Shown here in pieces: positions 1 through 9,623 of a stretch of DNA of 64,000 bases. A program made the position numbers and the translations under genes. Below the pieces are notes generated by a model. The model made no database searches. It was not told where the DNA came from and saw only the letters and a program-made list of their open reading frames with translations. This DNA comes from Mogibacterium sp. (GTDB lineage Bacteria; Bacillota; Clostridia; Peptostreptococcales; Anaerovoracaceae): contig JAFQZQ010000019.1 in assembly GCA_017405845.1 (NCBI GenBank), positions 43,222-107,221 of the forward strand, in the 5' to 3' direction. How positions within the stretch are numbered: the stretch's first letter is position 1; every line of letters begins with the position of its first letter.

Positions 1-913
1 ATACTACAGCAGCACCTGCTGCCCTTGCATCATCAGGAAATATCTCAGGCACAGGATTTGCGCAGGCAAAGATTACAGGATCGGTATCCATCGACCTTAC
101 CATTTCCTGTGTTACCAGACCCGGAGCCGAGAACCCCAGGAACACATCGGCACCCTTCAGGGCATCTGCAAGTGTACCCCTCTTGCCTTCATGGTTGGTG
201 CATTCAGCCAGCTCCTCAAGATTAGCGTTCATGCCCTCCGTACGTCCTTTATAGATGATGCCACAGATATCGCTCATGACTATATTCTTAAAGCCCTGTG
301 AAAGCAGTATCTTGCATACGGCGGTCCCCGCTGCACCTGCACCTGAAATGACTACCTTTACATCTTCTTTCTTCTTGTTTACGATCTTCAGCGCATTCAT
401 CAGTCCGGCGAGCACGATCACTGCCGTGCCGTGCTGGTCGTCATGAAAGACCGGGATGTCGCATCTCTCTTTAAGCCTTCTTTCTATCTCAAAACACCTC
501 GGTGCAGAGATATCTTCGAGGTTAATTCCGCCAAATGATCCGGATATCTGATATACGGTCTCTACTATGGTGTCCACATCCTGGGACCTGATACATAAAG
601 GAAAAGCATCTACGTCTGCAAACTCCTTGAACAGAACGCATTTGCCCTCCATCACAGGCATGCCCGCCTCAGCACCGATATTCCCCAGGCCGAGTACGGC
701 TGAACCGTCAGTGATGACAGCGCACATGTTCCATCTTCTTGTCAGCTCATAACTCTTCGAAGGATCCTTTTGTATCTCAAGGCAAGGCTGAGCAACGCCC
801 GGCGTATACGCCAGCGAAAGATCATCCTTATTGTCTACGCTCACTCTGGAAACTACTTCAACCTTTCCCTTCCACAGCTCATGAAGTTTCTTCGATTCTG
901 CTGCATAATCCAT
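1..913 (-). CDS. Malic enzyme, 5' part only (gene runs off the left edge)
   Basis: Oxidative decarboxylation of malate to pyruvate with NAD(P)H formation, in the cytoplasm. Translating the minus strand from the ATG at 913 gives 304 residues before the window ends; the C-terminal part is missing. Visible family motifs are [11 protein letters not shown] near residues 34-44 (with the presumed catalytic Tyr36), the metal-binding [10 protein letters not shown], and a Rossmann GAGAAGTA. The start is supported by GGGGAG about 9 nt upstream. It diverges from ttdAB, so the two units could jointly process C4 acids (fumarate or tartrate products, malate, pyruvate). Cofactor preference cannot be decided from the visible part. 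Confidence 0.93.
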   Translation of the reverse strand, partial: MDYAAESKKLHELWKGKVEVVSRVSVDNKDDLSLAYTPGVAQPCLEIQKDPSKSYELTRRWNMCAVITDGSAVLGLGNIGAEAGMPVMEGKCVLFKEFADVDAFPLCIRSQDVDTIVETVYQISGSFGGINLEDISAPRCFEIERRLKERCDIPVFHDDQHGTAVIVLAGLMNALKIVNKKKEDVKVVISGAGAAGTAVCKILLSQGFKNIVMSDICGIIYKGRTEGMNANLEELAECTNHEGKRGTLADALKGADVFLGFSAPGLVTQEMVRSMDTDPVIFACANPVPEIFPDDARAAGAAVV

Positions 914-951
914 AGTCTTATCTCCCCTTCTGCGCTATTTGAATATGTTTG

Positions 952-980
952 ACTCTAACACTGTTTGGCGCTTTGTTCAA
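952..980 (-). promoter_or_regulatory. Promoter of the malic enzyme gene
   Basis: On the minus strand TTGAAC (975-980) is 17 bp from TAGAGT (952-957), and the -10 is preceded by TGT (extended -10). It lies about 40 nt upstream of the malic enzyme ATG. Confidence 0.5.
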
Positions 981-1002
981 CAATTATGCGTCATTTACCC
1001 GC

Positions 1003-1031
1003 TTGATAACAGCTCTGCGATGTAATAGACT
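1003..1031 (+). promoter_or_regulatory. Promoter of ttdAB
   Basis: TTGATA (1003-1008), 17-bp spacer, TAGACT (1026-1031). Transcription would begin near 1038, just before the GGAGGG ribosome binding site at 1042-1047. This argues against the TTG at 1031 being the start codon of ttdA. Confidence 0.4.
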
Positions 1032-1054
1032 TGACCGCAACGGAGGGTATAAAC

Positions 1055-1960
1055 ATGACCGTCAAAGAGAAACAAAAAATAATAAATGACACCATCGCTG
1101 CTTTCATAAACTATATCGCTGTGCATCTGCCTGATGATGTAGTTTCAAGGCTTGAGGAGCTCAGAGCTGCTGAAAACGACCCCGCCGCACTGAGCATCTA
1201 CGACATGATGTTTGAGAATATGCGGCTCGCAGCGGAGCTTAACAGACCGTCGTGCCAGGATACCGGATTCGTGCAGTTCAGAATCGAATGCGGAAGCCGC
1301 TTCCCGATGATACATTATCTGGAAGATCTTCTTCGTAATGCTGTTATTAAGGCTACCCATGAGACACCGTTGCGTCCGAACGCAGTGGAAACCTTCGATG
1401 AATATAATACGGGTGATAACACCGGTACAGGCGCTCCGTCCATATCGTGGAGCATCATTCCCGACTGGGATGGCTGTGCGATATCCACTTACCTTGCAGG
1501 TGGAGGATGCTCGCTTCCGGGTCATGCCGCAGTGCTGATGCCGGGAGAGGGCTATGAAGGCGTTGTAAAATTTGTTCTCGACAGGATAGCTGAGTACGGG
1601 CCGAATGCCTGTCCGCCTCTTCTTGTCGGAGTTGGCATTGCCAATTCCGTCGATACAGCGGCTCAGCTTTCAAAGAAGGCACTTTTCAGACCCGTGGGTT
1701 CGCACAGTCCCAACGCGAAAGCTGCTGAAATGGAGCAGCTGCTCGAAGACGGCATAAACGCCATGGGGATAGGCCCACAGGGCATGGGCGGCAAGGCTTC
1801 AGTGATGGGTGTGAATATAGAAAGCGCAGCCAGGCACACCGCAACCCTCGGTGTCGGCGTAAGCTTCGGATGCTGGACCCACCGCAGGGGTAAGATAGTT
1901 TTCGACAGAGATCTGAACTTTACCACTGATACCCATAGCGGCTTCACTATCGGACAATAA
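1055..1960 (+). CDS. ttdA: L(+)-tartrate dehydratase / class I fumarase-type hydro-lyase, alpha subunit
   Basis: Catalytic alpha subunit of a two-subunit 4Fe-4S hydro-lyase, 301 residues, close to the length of E. coli TtdA. Three Cys in conserved contexts are candidates for cluster ligands: the Cys of RPSCQDTG (about residue 67), the Cys of NACPPLLVGVG, and the Cys of GCWTHRRG. Pattern and length resemble tartrate dehydratase more than the two-subunit fumarase, but substrate cannot be proven from sequence. I chose ATG 1055 because GGAGGG lies 7 nt upstream; an in-frame TTG at 1031 lacks a binding site and overlaps the -10. ttdB follows after 17 nt. Confidence 0.88.
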   Translation: MTVKEKQKIINDTIAAFINYIAVHLPDDVVSRLEELRAAENDPAALSIYDMMFENMRLAAELNRPSCQDTGFVQFRIECGSRFPMIHYLEDLLRNAVIKATHETPLRPNAVETFDEYNTGDNTGTGAPSISWSIIPDWDGCAISTYLAGGGCSLPGHAAVLMPGEGYEGVVKFVLDRIAEYGPNACPPLLVGVGIANSVDTAAQLSKKALFRPVGSHSPNAKAAEMEQLLEDGINAMGIGPQGMGGKASVMGVNIESAARHTATLGVGVSFGCWTHRRGKIVFDRDLNFTTDTHSGFTIGQ

Positions 1961-1977
1961 CTGAGAAAGGCAGCAGG

Positions 1978-2604
1978 ATGAAAAAGATCATCAATGGAAA
2001 GACCATACTCACTGCACCGTTTACAGAGGAAGACATACGCACTCTGCATGCGGGAGATGTGATCTACATAGACGGAGAGATAGTCACAGGCCGTGACGAC
2101 GTTCATATACGCGTCATCAAGGAAGGCATGACGCTTCCTGTTGACATACGCGGAATGGCACTCATGCATGCCGGTCCAATAGTCGCCGGTACTGATGAAG
2201 GCCGGTTCAGAGTGATAGCTATCGGACCTACAACATCAATGCGTATGGAAAAGCTCGAATATGATTTCATAAAACAGACAGGTGTCCGGCTGATCATAGG
2301 CAAAGGCGGCATGGGAAGCCGTACAGCTGAAGCCTGCCGTGAATTCGGCGCGGTACACTGCGTGCTCCCGGCTGGAAATGCCGTAGTTACTGCATCATGC
2401 GTTGAAGAGATCACCGGAGCAGAATGGCTTGACCTCGGCATGGCTGAAGCTCTTTGGCGCATGCGGGTCAAAGGTCTGGGTCCGCTCATAGTCACGATAG
2501 ACAGCAGCGGCAGAAATCTTTTTGAAGAGAAGAAGCAGGAATACAAGAAACGGAGAGACGAACAAATAGAAGAAATCAGCAGAAGATTGGGACCTCTTCT
2601 GTAA
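1978..2604 (+). CDS. ttdB: L(+)-tartrate dehydratase / class I fumarase-type hydro-lyase, beta subunit
   Basis: Beta subunit partner of ttdA, 208 residues. It carries HAGPIV, the phosphate/substrate-loop motif GPTTSMRM and GKGGMG. From memory of the families, GPTTSMRM is the tartrate dehydratase form while two-subunit fumarases tend to have GPTTxxRMD, which supports the tartrate (or mixed) assignment. An AAAGGCAGCAGG binding site precedes the ATG. Just after the stop lies a strong bidirectional terminator, so ttdAB is a two-gene unit. Neighbouring argH releases fumarate, so a fumarase role would also make sense. Confidence 0.88.
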   Translation: MKKIINGKTILTAPFTEEDIRTLHAGDVIYIDGEIVTGRDDVHIRVIKEGMTLPVDIRGMALMHAGPIVAGTDEGRFRVIAIGPTTSMRMEKLEYDFIKQTGVRLIIGKGGMGSRTAEACREFGAVHCVLPAGNAVVTASCVEEITGAEWLDLGMAEALWRMRVKGLGPLIVTIDSSGRNLFEEKKQEYKKRRDEQIEEISRRLGPLL

Positions 2605-2610
2605 AAGAAA

Positions 2611-2640
2611 AACGGTATGATGCAGTTGCATCATACCGTT
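2611..2640. terminator. Bidirectional terminator between ttdB and argH
   Basis: A perfect 14-bp inverted repeat (2611-2624 with 2627-2640), flanked by A-rich sequence on the left and a run of T on the right, so it can end both ttdAB (plus) and the arg operon (minus). The argH stop codon starts only 4 nt to its right. Confidence 0.9.
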
Positions 2641-2643
2641 TTT

Positions 2644-4023
2644 TTACTTTTCTATGATCTTTCTGATGTATTCTATCTGTTTTCTTACAGATTCCGGACT
2701 TGTACCGCCGGCGGAATTTCGTTTCTCCATGCAGGTCCTAAGATCCAGTCTCTGATAAATATCATCTTCTATCAGATCCGAGAACATTCTGAACTCATCG
2801 AGCGGAAGTTCCTCAAGCGCGCAGCCTCTTCCCAGGCAGTACGACACAATCTTTCCGGAAATATTATATGCATCCCTGAAAGGCATTCCCTTTACTACCA
2901 GGTAATCAGCCATATCGGTCGCATTGATATATCCCTTCTTCGCAGACTCGTACATGCTCTCCGCGTTGACTTCCATTACATCGACTATCTCAACGAAGGC
3001 CTCGATACAGAGCTTAACTGTTTCTACAGCGTCGAAAAGCGGTTCCTTGTCTTCCTGGATGTCCTTGTTATATGCAAGCGGCATGCCTTTGAGAGTCGTG
3101 AGTATCGACATCAGGTCGCCGTATACCCTGCCTGTCTTTCCGCGGCAGAGCTCTGCCACGTCAGGGTTCTTTTTCTGCGGCATGATCGAGGATCCGGTCG
3201 TGTATTCGTCAGGCAGATGCACGAAACTGAATTCCGATGTCGCCCACATAACGATTTCTTCCGACAGACGCGAGATGTGCATCATTATGATCGCCAGAGC
3301 CGATATGAGCTCCACGAAGTGATCTCTGTCGGAGACCGCGTCCATGCTGTTCATGGCTATGCCTGTGAAGCCGAGCAGGCCCGCCTCATACTCCCTGTCG
3401 ATGTCGAATGTGGTTCCGGCAAGAGCGCATGCTCCGATAGGAGACCTTTCGAGCATCCTTTTTTTGCAGTCGTCAAGCCTGCTTATGTCTCTTTCACACA
3501 TCATGGCATATGCCATCAGATGCTGTCCGAAGGATACAGGCTGCGCATGCTGCATATGAGTGTATCCCGGCAGTATGACTCCGGTATTCTTCTCAGCTTT
3601 ATCGGCAAGCACCCTCAGCAGGTCGCATAAAAGCTCTCTGACGCTGTCAGCCTCTTCTATGCAGTACAGTTTAGTATCGAGTGCCACCTGATCGTTTCGG
3701 CTCCTCGCAGTGTGGAGCATCTTTCCGGTGTCACCTATTCTTTCGGTAAGCACCTGCTCCACGAACATGTGGATGTCTTCAGCTGTCAGATCGATCTCAA
3801 GGGCACCTGAAGTGATATCTCTTTCGATGCCTGTCAGCCCTTCGATCAGGGCATCCGCCTCCTGCTGTGTGATGATGCCCTGTTTAGCCATCATCTTCGC
3901 ATGAGCGATGCTGCCTGCGATGTCCCTTTTATAAAGTCTCTTGTCAACGCCTATGGAGGAGTTGATCTCATCTACCAGATTTGCAGTTGTACCGGCAGTC
4001 CTGCCTGCCCAAAGTTTTTCCAT
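2644..4023 (-). CDS. argH: Argininosuccinate lyase
   Basis: Last step of arginine synthesis: argininosuccinate to arginine plus fumarate. 459 residues, normal family length. The fumarase/aspartase superfamily signature GSSIMPQKKNPD is present, with the catalytic Ser in the SS loop, and TARSRNDQVA is seen in the N-terminal third. It is the terminal gene of the arg operon, 7 nt behind argG, and is followed at once by the bidirectional terminator. The fumarate released may feed the adjacent ttdAB or malic enzyme route. Confidence 0.97.
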   Translation of the reverse strand: MEKLWAGRTAGTTANLVDEINSSIGVDKRLYKRDIAGSIAHAKMMAKQGIITQQEADALIEGLTGIERDITSGALEIDLTAEDIHMFVEQVLTERIGDTGKMLHTARSRNDQVALDTKLYCIEEADSVRELLCDLLRVLADKAEKNTGVILPGYTHMQHAQPVSFGQHLMAYAMMCERDISRLDDCKKRMLERSPIGACALAGTTFDIDREYEAGLLGFTGIAMNSMDAVSDRDHFVELISALAIIMMHISRLSEEIVMWATSEFSFVHLPDEYTTGSSIMPQKKNPDVAELCRGKTGRVYGDLMSILTTLKGMPLAYNKDIQEDKEPLFDAVETVKLCIEAFVEIVDVMEVNAESMYESAKKGYINATDMADYLVVKGMPFRDAYNISGKIVSYCLGRGCALEELPLDEFRMFSDLIEDDIYQRLDLRTCMEKRNSAGGTSPESVRKQIEYIRKIIEK

Positions 4024-4030
4024 AGTCTTA

Positions 4031-5287
4031 TCAGTCTCTCTTTATTGGATGCGAAATATCTGAAGGATCATGCACAGTCTTCTCCCTCATTGCAAGTACT
4101 GTGGTCGGGAGTCCCCATGCATTGATGAAACCTGCAGCCTGGCCCTGGTCGTAATCGCTTTCGCCGAATGATGCGAGCGACTCAGAGTAGAGCGAGTATG
4201 GAGATGTGACTCCTGCAGGAATGATGTTCCCCTTGTACAGTTTGAGCTTTACTTCACCCGTAACGTTCTTGTTGGCAACGTCTGCGAATGCTGTGAGCGC
4301 CTCCTGCATCGGTGAGAACCACTTTCCATTATACAGCATGTCAGCAAAGTCTACAGCCAGTTTCTGCTTGAGATGCATGGTATCTTTGTCTACTGTTATG
4401 GTCTCGAGCTGGAAGTGTGCGGCATAGAGAATCGACCCGCCCGGAGTCTCGTAAACGCCATGGCTCTTCATACCGATGAGTCTGTTCTCAACCAGATTGA
4501 GTATGCCGATTCCGTTCTTGCCTCCGATCTCATTCAGCTTCTCGATGATAAGGCTTGCTTTCATCTTCTCTCCGTTGACAGCAACCGGAGCGCCTGCCTC
4601 AAATTCTATTGTGACATATTCCGGTTCATCCGGTGCCTGCAGAGGGGAAACTCCCAGTTCAAGGAAGCCTTCCTTCTCATACTGAGGCTCAAGCGACGGA
4701 TCTTCAAGATCGAGTCCTTCATGGCTCAGATGCCAGATGTTTTTATCCTTTGAGTAATTGGTTTCTCTTGAGATCTTCAGCGGAACATTATGAGCTTCTG
4801 CATAATCGATCTCTTCGTCCCTTGACTTGATGTCCCACTCTCTCCATGGAGCGATGACCTTCATGCCAGGTGCCCATCTTTTAACGGCCAGTTCGAACCT
4901 TACCTGGTCGTTGCCCTTGCCCGTGCACCCGTGGCAGACAGCGTCAGCGCCTTCTTCAAGAGCGATCTGAGCAAGCTTCTTTCCGATGATCGGACGGGCG
5001 AACGCAGTACCGAGCAGGTAGCCTTCGTATGTTGCATCCATCTTGAGTGAAGGGATGATTACGTCATCAACCATTTCATCGACCAGATCTGCAACTATCA
5101 GCTTGCTTGCGCCTGTCTTGATAGCCTTTTCTTCGAGACCATCGAGTTCGTCGTTCTGTCCTACATTACCGCAAACAGCAATTATTTCAGGGTCATTGTA
5201 ATTTTCCTTCAGCCAAGGAATTATTATCGATGTATCCAAGCCGCCTGAGTACGCAAGTACGATTTTCTTGATTTCTTTGTTTTCCAT
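4031..5287 (-). CDS. argG: Argininosuccinate synthase
   Basis: ATP-dependent condensation of citrulline and aspartate to argininosuccinate. 418 residues. The N-terminal PP-loop AYSGGLDTS (residues 12-20) and the downstream [15 protein letters not shown] motif are clear. ATG 5287 is preceded by AAGGGG. Gap to argD is about 50 nt and to argH 7 nt, consistent with one transcript. Note that no carbamoyltransferase (argF) or carbamoyl-phosphate synthase lies in the window, so citrulline supply is encoded elsewhere. Confidence 0.97.
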   Translation of the reverse strand: MENKEIKKIVLAYSGGLDTSIIIPWLKENYNDPEIIAVCGNVGQNDELDGLEEKAIKTGASKLIVADLVDEMVDDVIIPSLKMDATYEGYLLGTAFARPIIGKKLAQIALEEGADAVCHGCTGKGNDQVRFELAVKRWAPGMKVIAPWREWDIKSRDEEIDYAEAHNVPLKISRETNYSKDKNIWHLSHEGLDLEDPSLEPQYEKEGFLELGVSPLQAPDEPEYVTIEFEAGAPVAVNGEKMKASLIIEKLNEIGGKNGIGILNLVENRLIGMKSHGVYETPGGSILYAAHFQLETITVDKDTMHLKQKLAVDFADMLYNGKWFSPMQEALTAFADVANKNVTGEVKLKLYKGNIIPAGVTSPYSLYSESLASFGESDYDQGQAAGFINAWGLPTTVLAMREKTVHDPSDISHPIKRD

Positions 5288-5338
5288 TTCTTTACCCCTT
5301 TTCTATATTCCCGGATCAAAGTGGTTTTATCATTTTAT

Positions 5339-6511
5339 TCAGTCAAGCACTTTGCGAATAGCATCAAGTGCGCGGTCCATCTCTTCTTCGCTGATGGTGA
5401 GCGGTGGCAGAAGCCTGAGTCTACTGCCGGCCGGTATGGCCAAAACACCTTCTTCCATCAATTTTGCGACCGCTTCACCTCCGGTCATGCCATCAAGATC
5501 AATACCTATCATCAGTCCCAGCCCGTCAAGGCCTGTGACCTTTTTCATCTTCATCAGTTCGGTCCTGAAATACTCCGATTTCGAGTTGACTGAATCAAGA
5601 AATGCTTTATCAAGAGTGTCGAGCACCACGCAGCCTCCTGCACATGCGACCGGATTCATTCCGAATGTGGAGCCGTGATCTCCCGGCATCAGCACATCGC
5701 ATGTCTTAGGGCCGCAGATTATGCCGCCTATCGGCAATCCTGCTCCGATGCCCTTGGCGAATGAGACTATGTCAGGTTTTATACCGTATTGCTCAAAAGC
5801 GAAAAGCGTTCCGCTTCTGCCTATGCCTACCTGCACCTCATCGTCTATGAACAGGATGTCCCTGCTCTCGCAGAGTTCAGCCGCCTTGTTTACAAATTCT
5901 TTATCAAGGGCATGGACTCCGCCCTCGCCCTGCACCAGCTCCATCAGGAAAGCACATGGGTCGTATTGATCGACAAGCTTCTCAAGAGCCTCGGCGTCAT
6001 CTACCTCGGCATGTACAAAGCCCGGTACGAGCGGTGCAAATACTTCCTGCGCCTCGGCCAGCCCTGTTGCAGTAACAGTCGCCAGCGTTCTGCCGTGGAA
6101 CGATTTTTTGAGAGATATTATCGTATTCTTTTTATGGTCTGCGAGTGTGTTGCCGTACTTTCTGGCGGTTTTTATCGCCGCTTCGTTTGCCTCTCCGCCC
6201 GAATTGGCGAACCACACCTTGCACAGTCCGCTTCTGGTCACAAGCTTTTCCGCGAGCAGCGGTCCCGGCTCTGAGTAGTACAGATTTGACGTGTGCTGCA
6301 CTTTCTTCAGCTGTTCCGTCACGGCCTCGAGCCAGGCTTCATTCTGATAGCCCAGTGAGTTTGCCGCATAGCCGCTGCACAGGTCCACATACTCCTTGCC
6401 ATTAACATCTGTGACGATCGCACCGCAGGCGTGATCGACCACAACATCATAGCGGTTATATGTGTGGACTATGTACTTCGCGTCCAGCTCTTTAATTTGG
6501 CTGCGATCCAT
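5339..6511 (-). CDS. argD: Acetylornithine aminotransferase
   Basis: PLP-dependent class III aminotransferase converting N-acetylglutamate semialdehyde to N-acetylornithine. 390 residues. The PLP-lysine region DIVSFAKGIGAGLPIGG and the upstream FIDDEVQVGIGRSG are visible. The family usually has DEVQTG; here DEVQVG. I start at ATG 6511, with GGAG 6 nt upstream; it shares one base with the argB stop (TGATG), indicating translational coupling. A GTG in frame at 6514 is less likely. Confidence 0.95.
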   Translation of the reverse strand: MDRSQIKELDAKYIVHTYNRYDVVVDHACGAIVTDVNGKEYVDLCSGYAANSLGYQNEAWLEAVTEQLKKVQHTSNLYYSEPGPLLAEKLVTRSGLCKVWFANSGGEANEAAIKTARKYGNTLADHKKNTIISLKKSFHGRTLATVTATGLAEAQEVFAPLVPGFVHAEVDDAEALEKLVDQYDPCAFLMELVQGEGGVHALDKEFVNKAAELCESRDILFIDDEVQVGIGRSGTLFAFEQYGIKPDIVSFAKGIGAGLPIGGIICGPKTCDVLMPGDHGSTFGMNPVACAGGCVVLDTLDKAFLDSVNSKSEYFRTELMKMKKVTGLDGLGLMIGIDLDGMTGGEAVAKLMEEGVLAIPAGSRLRLLPPLTISEEEMDRALDAIRKVLD

Positions 6512-7410
6512 CACTCACTCCTCTCTCTGCTGTAATACTTTACTCCGTCCTTCATTATCACGGTGCCTACACCTCTGTCAGTGAATATCTCAAGGAGCAG
6601 GCAATGAGGAATGTTTCCGTCAAGAATGTGTACCCGGTTGACACCGCCTTCAATTGAGCGGAAGCAGTTACGCACTTTAGGGATCATTCCGCCGGTTATT
6701 ATGCCTTCATCTATCAGCTTCTCCGCTTCTTCTATGAAAAGCTCCGATATGAATGATTCAGGATCATCAGGATCGGTGCATACTCCCGGGGCATCCGTGA
6801 GGTATGCAAGCTTGTCAGCTTTCAGAGCTTTCGCGATCTCCGCGGCAGCATGGTCACCGTTAATATTGTAAGACTGACCGTTTTTATCCATGCCTATCGG
6901 ATAAATGATAGGCAGGAAATCATCATTCAGAAGGTCATTGATAATTTTTGTGTCTACCTCTGTGATTTCACCGACATAGCCTATGTCTTTCATTCCCGGC
7001 TTTGCTCTTTTAACAGTTAGCAGCCTTCCGTCCTTGCCACTGATGCCGCACGCCCTTACTCCGAGCTGCTGGGCCATCGTCACAAGATCGCTGTTGACCT
7101 TTCCGAGGACCATCTCGGCCAGCTCGAGAGTATCTGCATCTGTTACTCTCAGACCGTTGATGAACTGTGGCTCAATGCCTGTCTTCCTCATCCAGCTGCT
7201 TATCTCGTTGCCTCCTCCGTGCACGATGACCGGCTTGAATCCGACAAGCTTCAGCAGAACCGCATCCTCTATCACATGCTTCTTTAATTCATTATCTATC
7301 ATGGCGCTGCCGCCATACTTGATAACAATTATTTTGCGGTTGAAGCGCTGTATGTACGGGAGAGCCTCTATGAGCACATTGGCTTTCTCCATATATTTCT
7401 CTTTTACCAT
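6511..7410 (-). CDS. argB: Acetylglutamate kinase
   Basis: Phosphorylates N-acetylglutamate. 299 residues. Amino-acid kinase motifs KYGGSAM, VHGGGNEIS and NINGDHAAAEIA are visible. The N-terminal helix before KYGGSAM is the feature that, in characterised enzymes of the cyclic (ArgJ-recycling) pathway, goes with arginine feedback inhibition; that is an inference here. The start at 7410 has AGGGG 7 nt upstream; an internal ATG at 7392 is possible. The stop overlaps the argD start. Confidence 0.95.
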   Translation of the reverse strand: MVKEKYMEKANVLIEALPYIQRFNRKIIVIKYGGSAMIDNELKKHVIEDAVLLKLVGFKPVIVHGGGNEISSWMRKTGIEPQFINGLRVTDADTLELAEMVLGKVNSDLVTMAQQLGVRACGISGKDGRLLTVKRAKPGMKDIGYVGEITEVDTKIINDLLNDDFLPIIYPIGMDKNGQSYNINGDHAAAEIAKALKADKLAYLTDAPGVCTDPDDPESFISELFIEEAEKLIDEGIITGGMIPKVRNCFRSIEGGVNRVHILDGNIPHCLLLEIFTDRGVGTVIMKDGVKYYSRERSE

Positions 7411-7423
7411 CTGGTACCCCTTT

Positions 7424-8641
7424 TTATGAACGGTACGATCCGTTTATCTTTACGTATTCATAAGTAAGATCGCATCCCCAGGCAAATGCTTCTGCATCTC
7501 CGTCGTTCAGGTTTGCTTCGACTGTGACATGCTCCTTTGAGAGCACCTCTGTCGCGAAGTCATCATCGAAAGGAATTGCAGCTGACGCCTTGCATACCAG
7601 CACCTCGCCTGCTGCGGACTTTACGCTGACATCAATATTCGATGCATCGAATTCCGCGTCTGCATAGCCTATGGCACAGAGGATACGTCCCCAGTTGGCA
7701 TCTGATGCAAATACGGCCGCCTTGAAGAGTGAGGAGCAGACTATGCTCTTGCTTACGAGTCTTGCGGTCTCCTTGTCAGGTGCACCCGTAACGTGAGCTT
7801 CGAGAAGCTTTGTGCATCCCTCTCCGTCACCTGCTATCATCTTTGAAAGCTCAACACTTACCGTATGAAGCGCTTCACAGAAGCTGTCATATGCTTCTCC
7901 CGTTTCGCAGATCTCAGGGTTTCCGGCTAGACCGTTGGCTATAACTACTACCGTATCGTTTGTCGACGTATCTCCGTCAACGCTTACCTGGTTGTAGCTG
8001 TCGGCTATCTCCTCATGAAGAGCTTTGCTTACCAGTTCCTTGCTGATCGCGCAGTCCGTAGTTATGAAGCTGAGCATTGTACCCATGTTGATGTGTATCA
8101 TGCCGCTGCCCTTGGCTATTCCCCCCAGCGTGCAGACCGTGTCTCCTACCTCGAACTGCACCGCGCACTCCTTGGTGTATGTGTCTGTTGTCATTATCGC
8201 GCGGGCTGCATCTGCAGAACCTGTATTTGAAAGTTTGCCTGCCAGTTCAGGCATGGCGTTTTCGAAAGGCTCTATCGGGAGCGATACTCCTATGACGCCG
8301 GTAGCTGCAGGCAGCACGTCATCTGCTTTTATGCCAAGGCATTCCGCAGCTATCTGTGTCGCTTTTTCTGCTATCTCCTCTCCGTCAGGAGTACATGTAT
8401 TGGCGTTGCCGCTGTTGCAGAGCACGGCCTGTGCAGTGCCATCGGCAAGATGCCTTTTTGTAACAGCTATGTGAGCTGCTTTAACTTTGTTTTTCGTATA
8501 AACCGCTGCAGCGTTACCCGGCACCTCACTTACTATGAGAGCCAGATCAGGCTTGTCAGAAGTATTCTTGATGCCGCTGTATATGCCGCCTGCCTTGAAT
8601 CCTGTTGCTGCAGTTACGCCGCCTTTGATTATCTTTACCAT
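7424..8641 (-). CDS. argJ: Bifunctional ornithine acetyltransferase / N-acetylglutamate synthase
   Basis: Transfers the acetyl group from acetylornithine to glutamate and so closes the cyclic pathway. 405 residues. The autocleavage region KGSGMIHINMGTMLSF places the nucleophilic Thr of the mature beta chain at about residue 188 (M-G-T-M-L, where many homologs have M-A-T-M-L). The presence of argJ without argA or argE nearby implies the recycling pathway. Lies 13 nt upstream of argB and about 40 nt after argC. Confidence 0.95.
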   Translation of the reverse strand: MVKIIKGGVTAATGFKAGGIYSGIKNTSDKPDLALIVSEVPGNAAAVYTKNKVKAAHIAVTKRHLADGTAQAVLCNSGNANTCTPDGEEIAEKATQIAAECLGIKADDVLPAATGVIGVSLPIEPFENAMPELAGKLSNTGSADAARAIMTTDTYTKECAVQFEVGDTVCTLGGIAKGSGMIHINMGTMLSFITTDCAISKELVSKALHEEIADSYNQVSVDGDTSTNDTVVVIANGLAGNPEICETGEAYDSFCEALHTVSVELSKMIAGDGEGCTKLLEAHVTGAPDKETARLVSKSIVCSSLFKAAVFASDANWGRILCAIGYADAEFDASNIDVSVKSAAGEVLVCKASAAIPFDDDFATEVLSKEHVTVEANLNDGDAEAFAWGCDLTYEYVKINGSYRS

Positions 8642-8682
8642 CAGTCCCTCCTGTTTCGTCTCCGGGAAGAGTCCGCTGACCC

Positions 8683-9612
8683 TTATACAAGTCCTGCAGT
8701 TTCCTCTGTCCCGAGCACTATATTCATATTCTGTACCGCCGCTCCCGATGCTCCCTTGCCGAGATTATCGTACGAGGCGATAAGAAGAATCCTTTCATCA
8801 TTACCGGTCACATATATCTCCATGCCGTTACTTCCCGACATCGGATTCGAGTATACCGTGCCTCCCTCAGGAGCTTCATCGTAAACTTTGATGAGAGGCT
8901 CAGCATCATATCTCTTATGTAAAGTGTTCTTTACATCATTGATGCCGGCTCCGCTTCTGAGCATCGCTGAGTGAAGCGGTACTGTCATAACCATTCCGCT
9001 GTAGAAGTCTGCTACTACAGGGCTGAAGCACGGAGCGCTTGCAAGTCCCGTCATCTGTACCATCTCAGGCAGATGCTTGTGCGACTGTCCGAGCGCATAC
9101 TGACCCGGGGAATCGAGAGCAAGTGGTCTTCCGTCGCTTTCGTATCCGGCTATCATCTTCTTGCCCCCGCCGGAGTAGCCTGTCATACAGAAGCATGTAA
9201 GCAGCGCTCCCCTGTCCAGAAGACCCGCGTCTATCAGAGGCCTTACCAAAAGTATGAAACCGCTGGCGTGGCATCCCGGATTTGCGATCCTTGTGCTGTT
9301 GCGTATCTTCTCTCTCTGATCCGGTGTGAGCTCCGGCATCCCGTATACCCAGCCGGGATCTGTGCGGTGAGCAGTCGACGTATCTATCAGGACCGCATCC
9401 TTCGGAGCGAGCTCAGCGATCTCCTTCGAAGCCTGATCCGGCAAACACAGTATGCTGACATCTGCCTCTTTTATCATGCTGATGCGGGCTTCGTTGTCCT
9501 TGCGCTTGTCGGGATCGATCTCAAGTATCTGTATATCGGAGCGCCCCGCGAGATATTCGTTTATTCTGAGCCCCGTAGTTCCGTGAGCTCCGTCGATAAA
9601 TACTTTATGCAT
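8683..9612 (-). CDS. argC: N-acetyl-gamma-glutamyl-phosphate reductase, short type-2 form
   Basis: NADPH-dependent reduction of N-acetylglutamyl phosphate. At 309 residues it belongs to the shorter type-2 group rather than the 340-350-residue type 1. Seen: the N-terminal dinucleotide region DGAHGTTGLRI and the catalytic Cys in ANPGCHASG. First enzyme gene of the arg cluster, 11 nt behind the transporter ATPase gene, which indicates that transport and synthesis genes share a transcript. Confidence 0.94.
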   Translation of the reverse strand: MHKVFIDGAHGTTGLRINEYLAGRSDIQILEIDPDKRKDNEARISMIKEADVSILCLPDQASKEIAELAPKDAVLIDTSTAHRTDPGWVYGMPELTPDQREKIRNSTRIANPGCHASGFILLVRPLIDAGLLDRGALLTCFCMTGYSGGGKKMIAGYESDGRPLALDSPGQYALGQSHKHLPEMVQMTGLASAPCFSPVVADFYSGMVMTVPLHSAMLRSGAGINDVKNTLHKRYDAEPLIKVYDEAPEGGTVYSNPMSGSNGMEIYVTGNDERILLIASYDNLGKGASGAAVQNMNIVLGTEETAGLV

Positions 9613-9623
9613 TATTTCTCCGT

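Noticed and set aside
1031..1054. TTG start for ttdA giving eight extra residues
   Set aside because: It overlaps the predicted -10 box and lacks a ribosome binding site, whereas ATG 1055 has GGAGGG at correct spacing.
2617..3630. 337-codon plus-strand frame opposite argH
   Set aside because: Starts inside the terminator and mirrors argH; no independent evidence.
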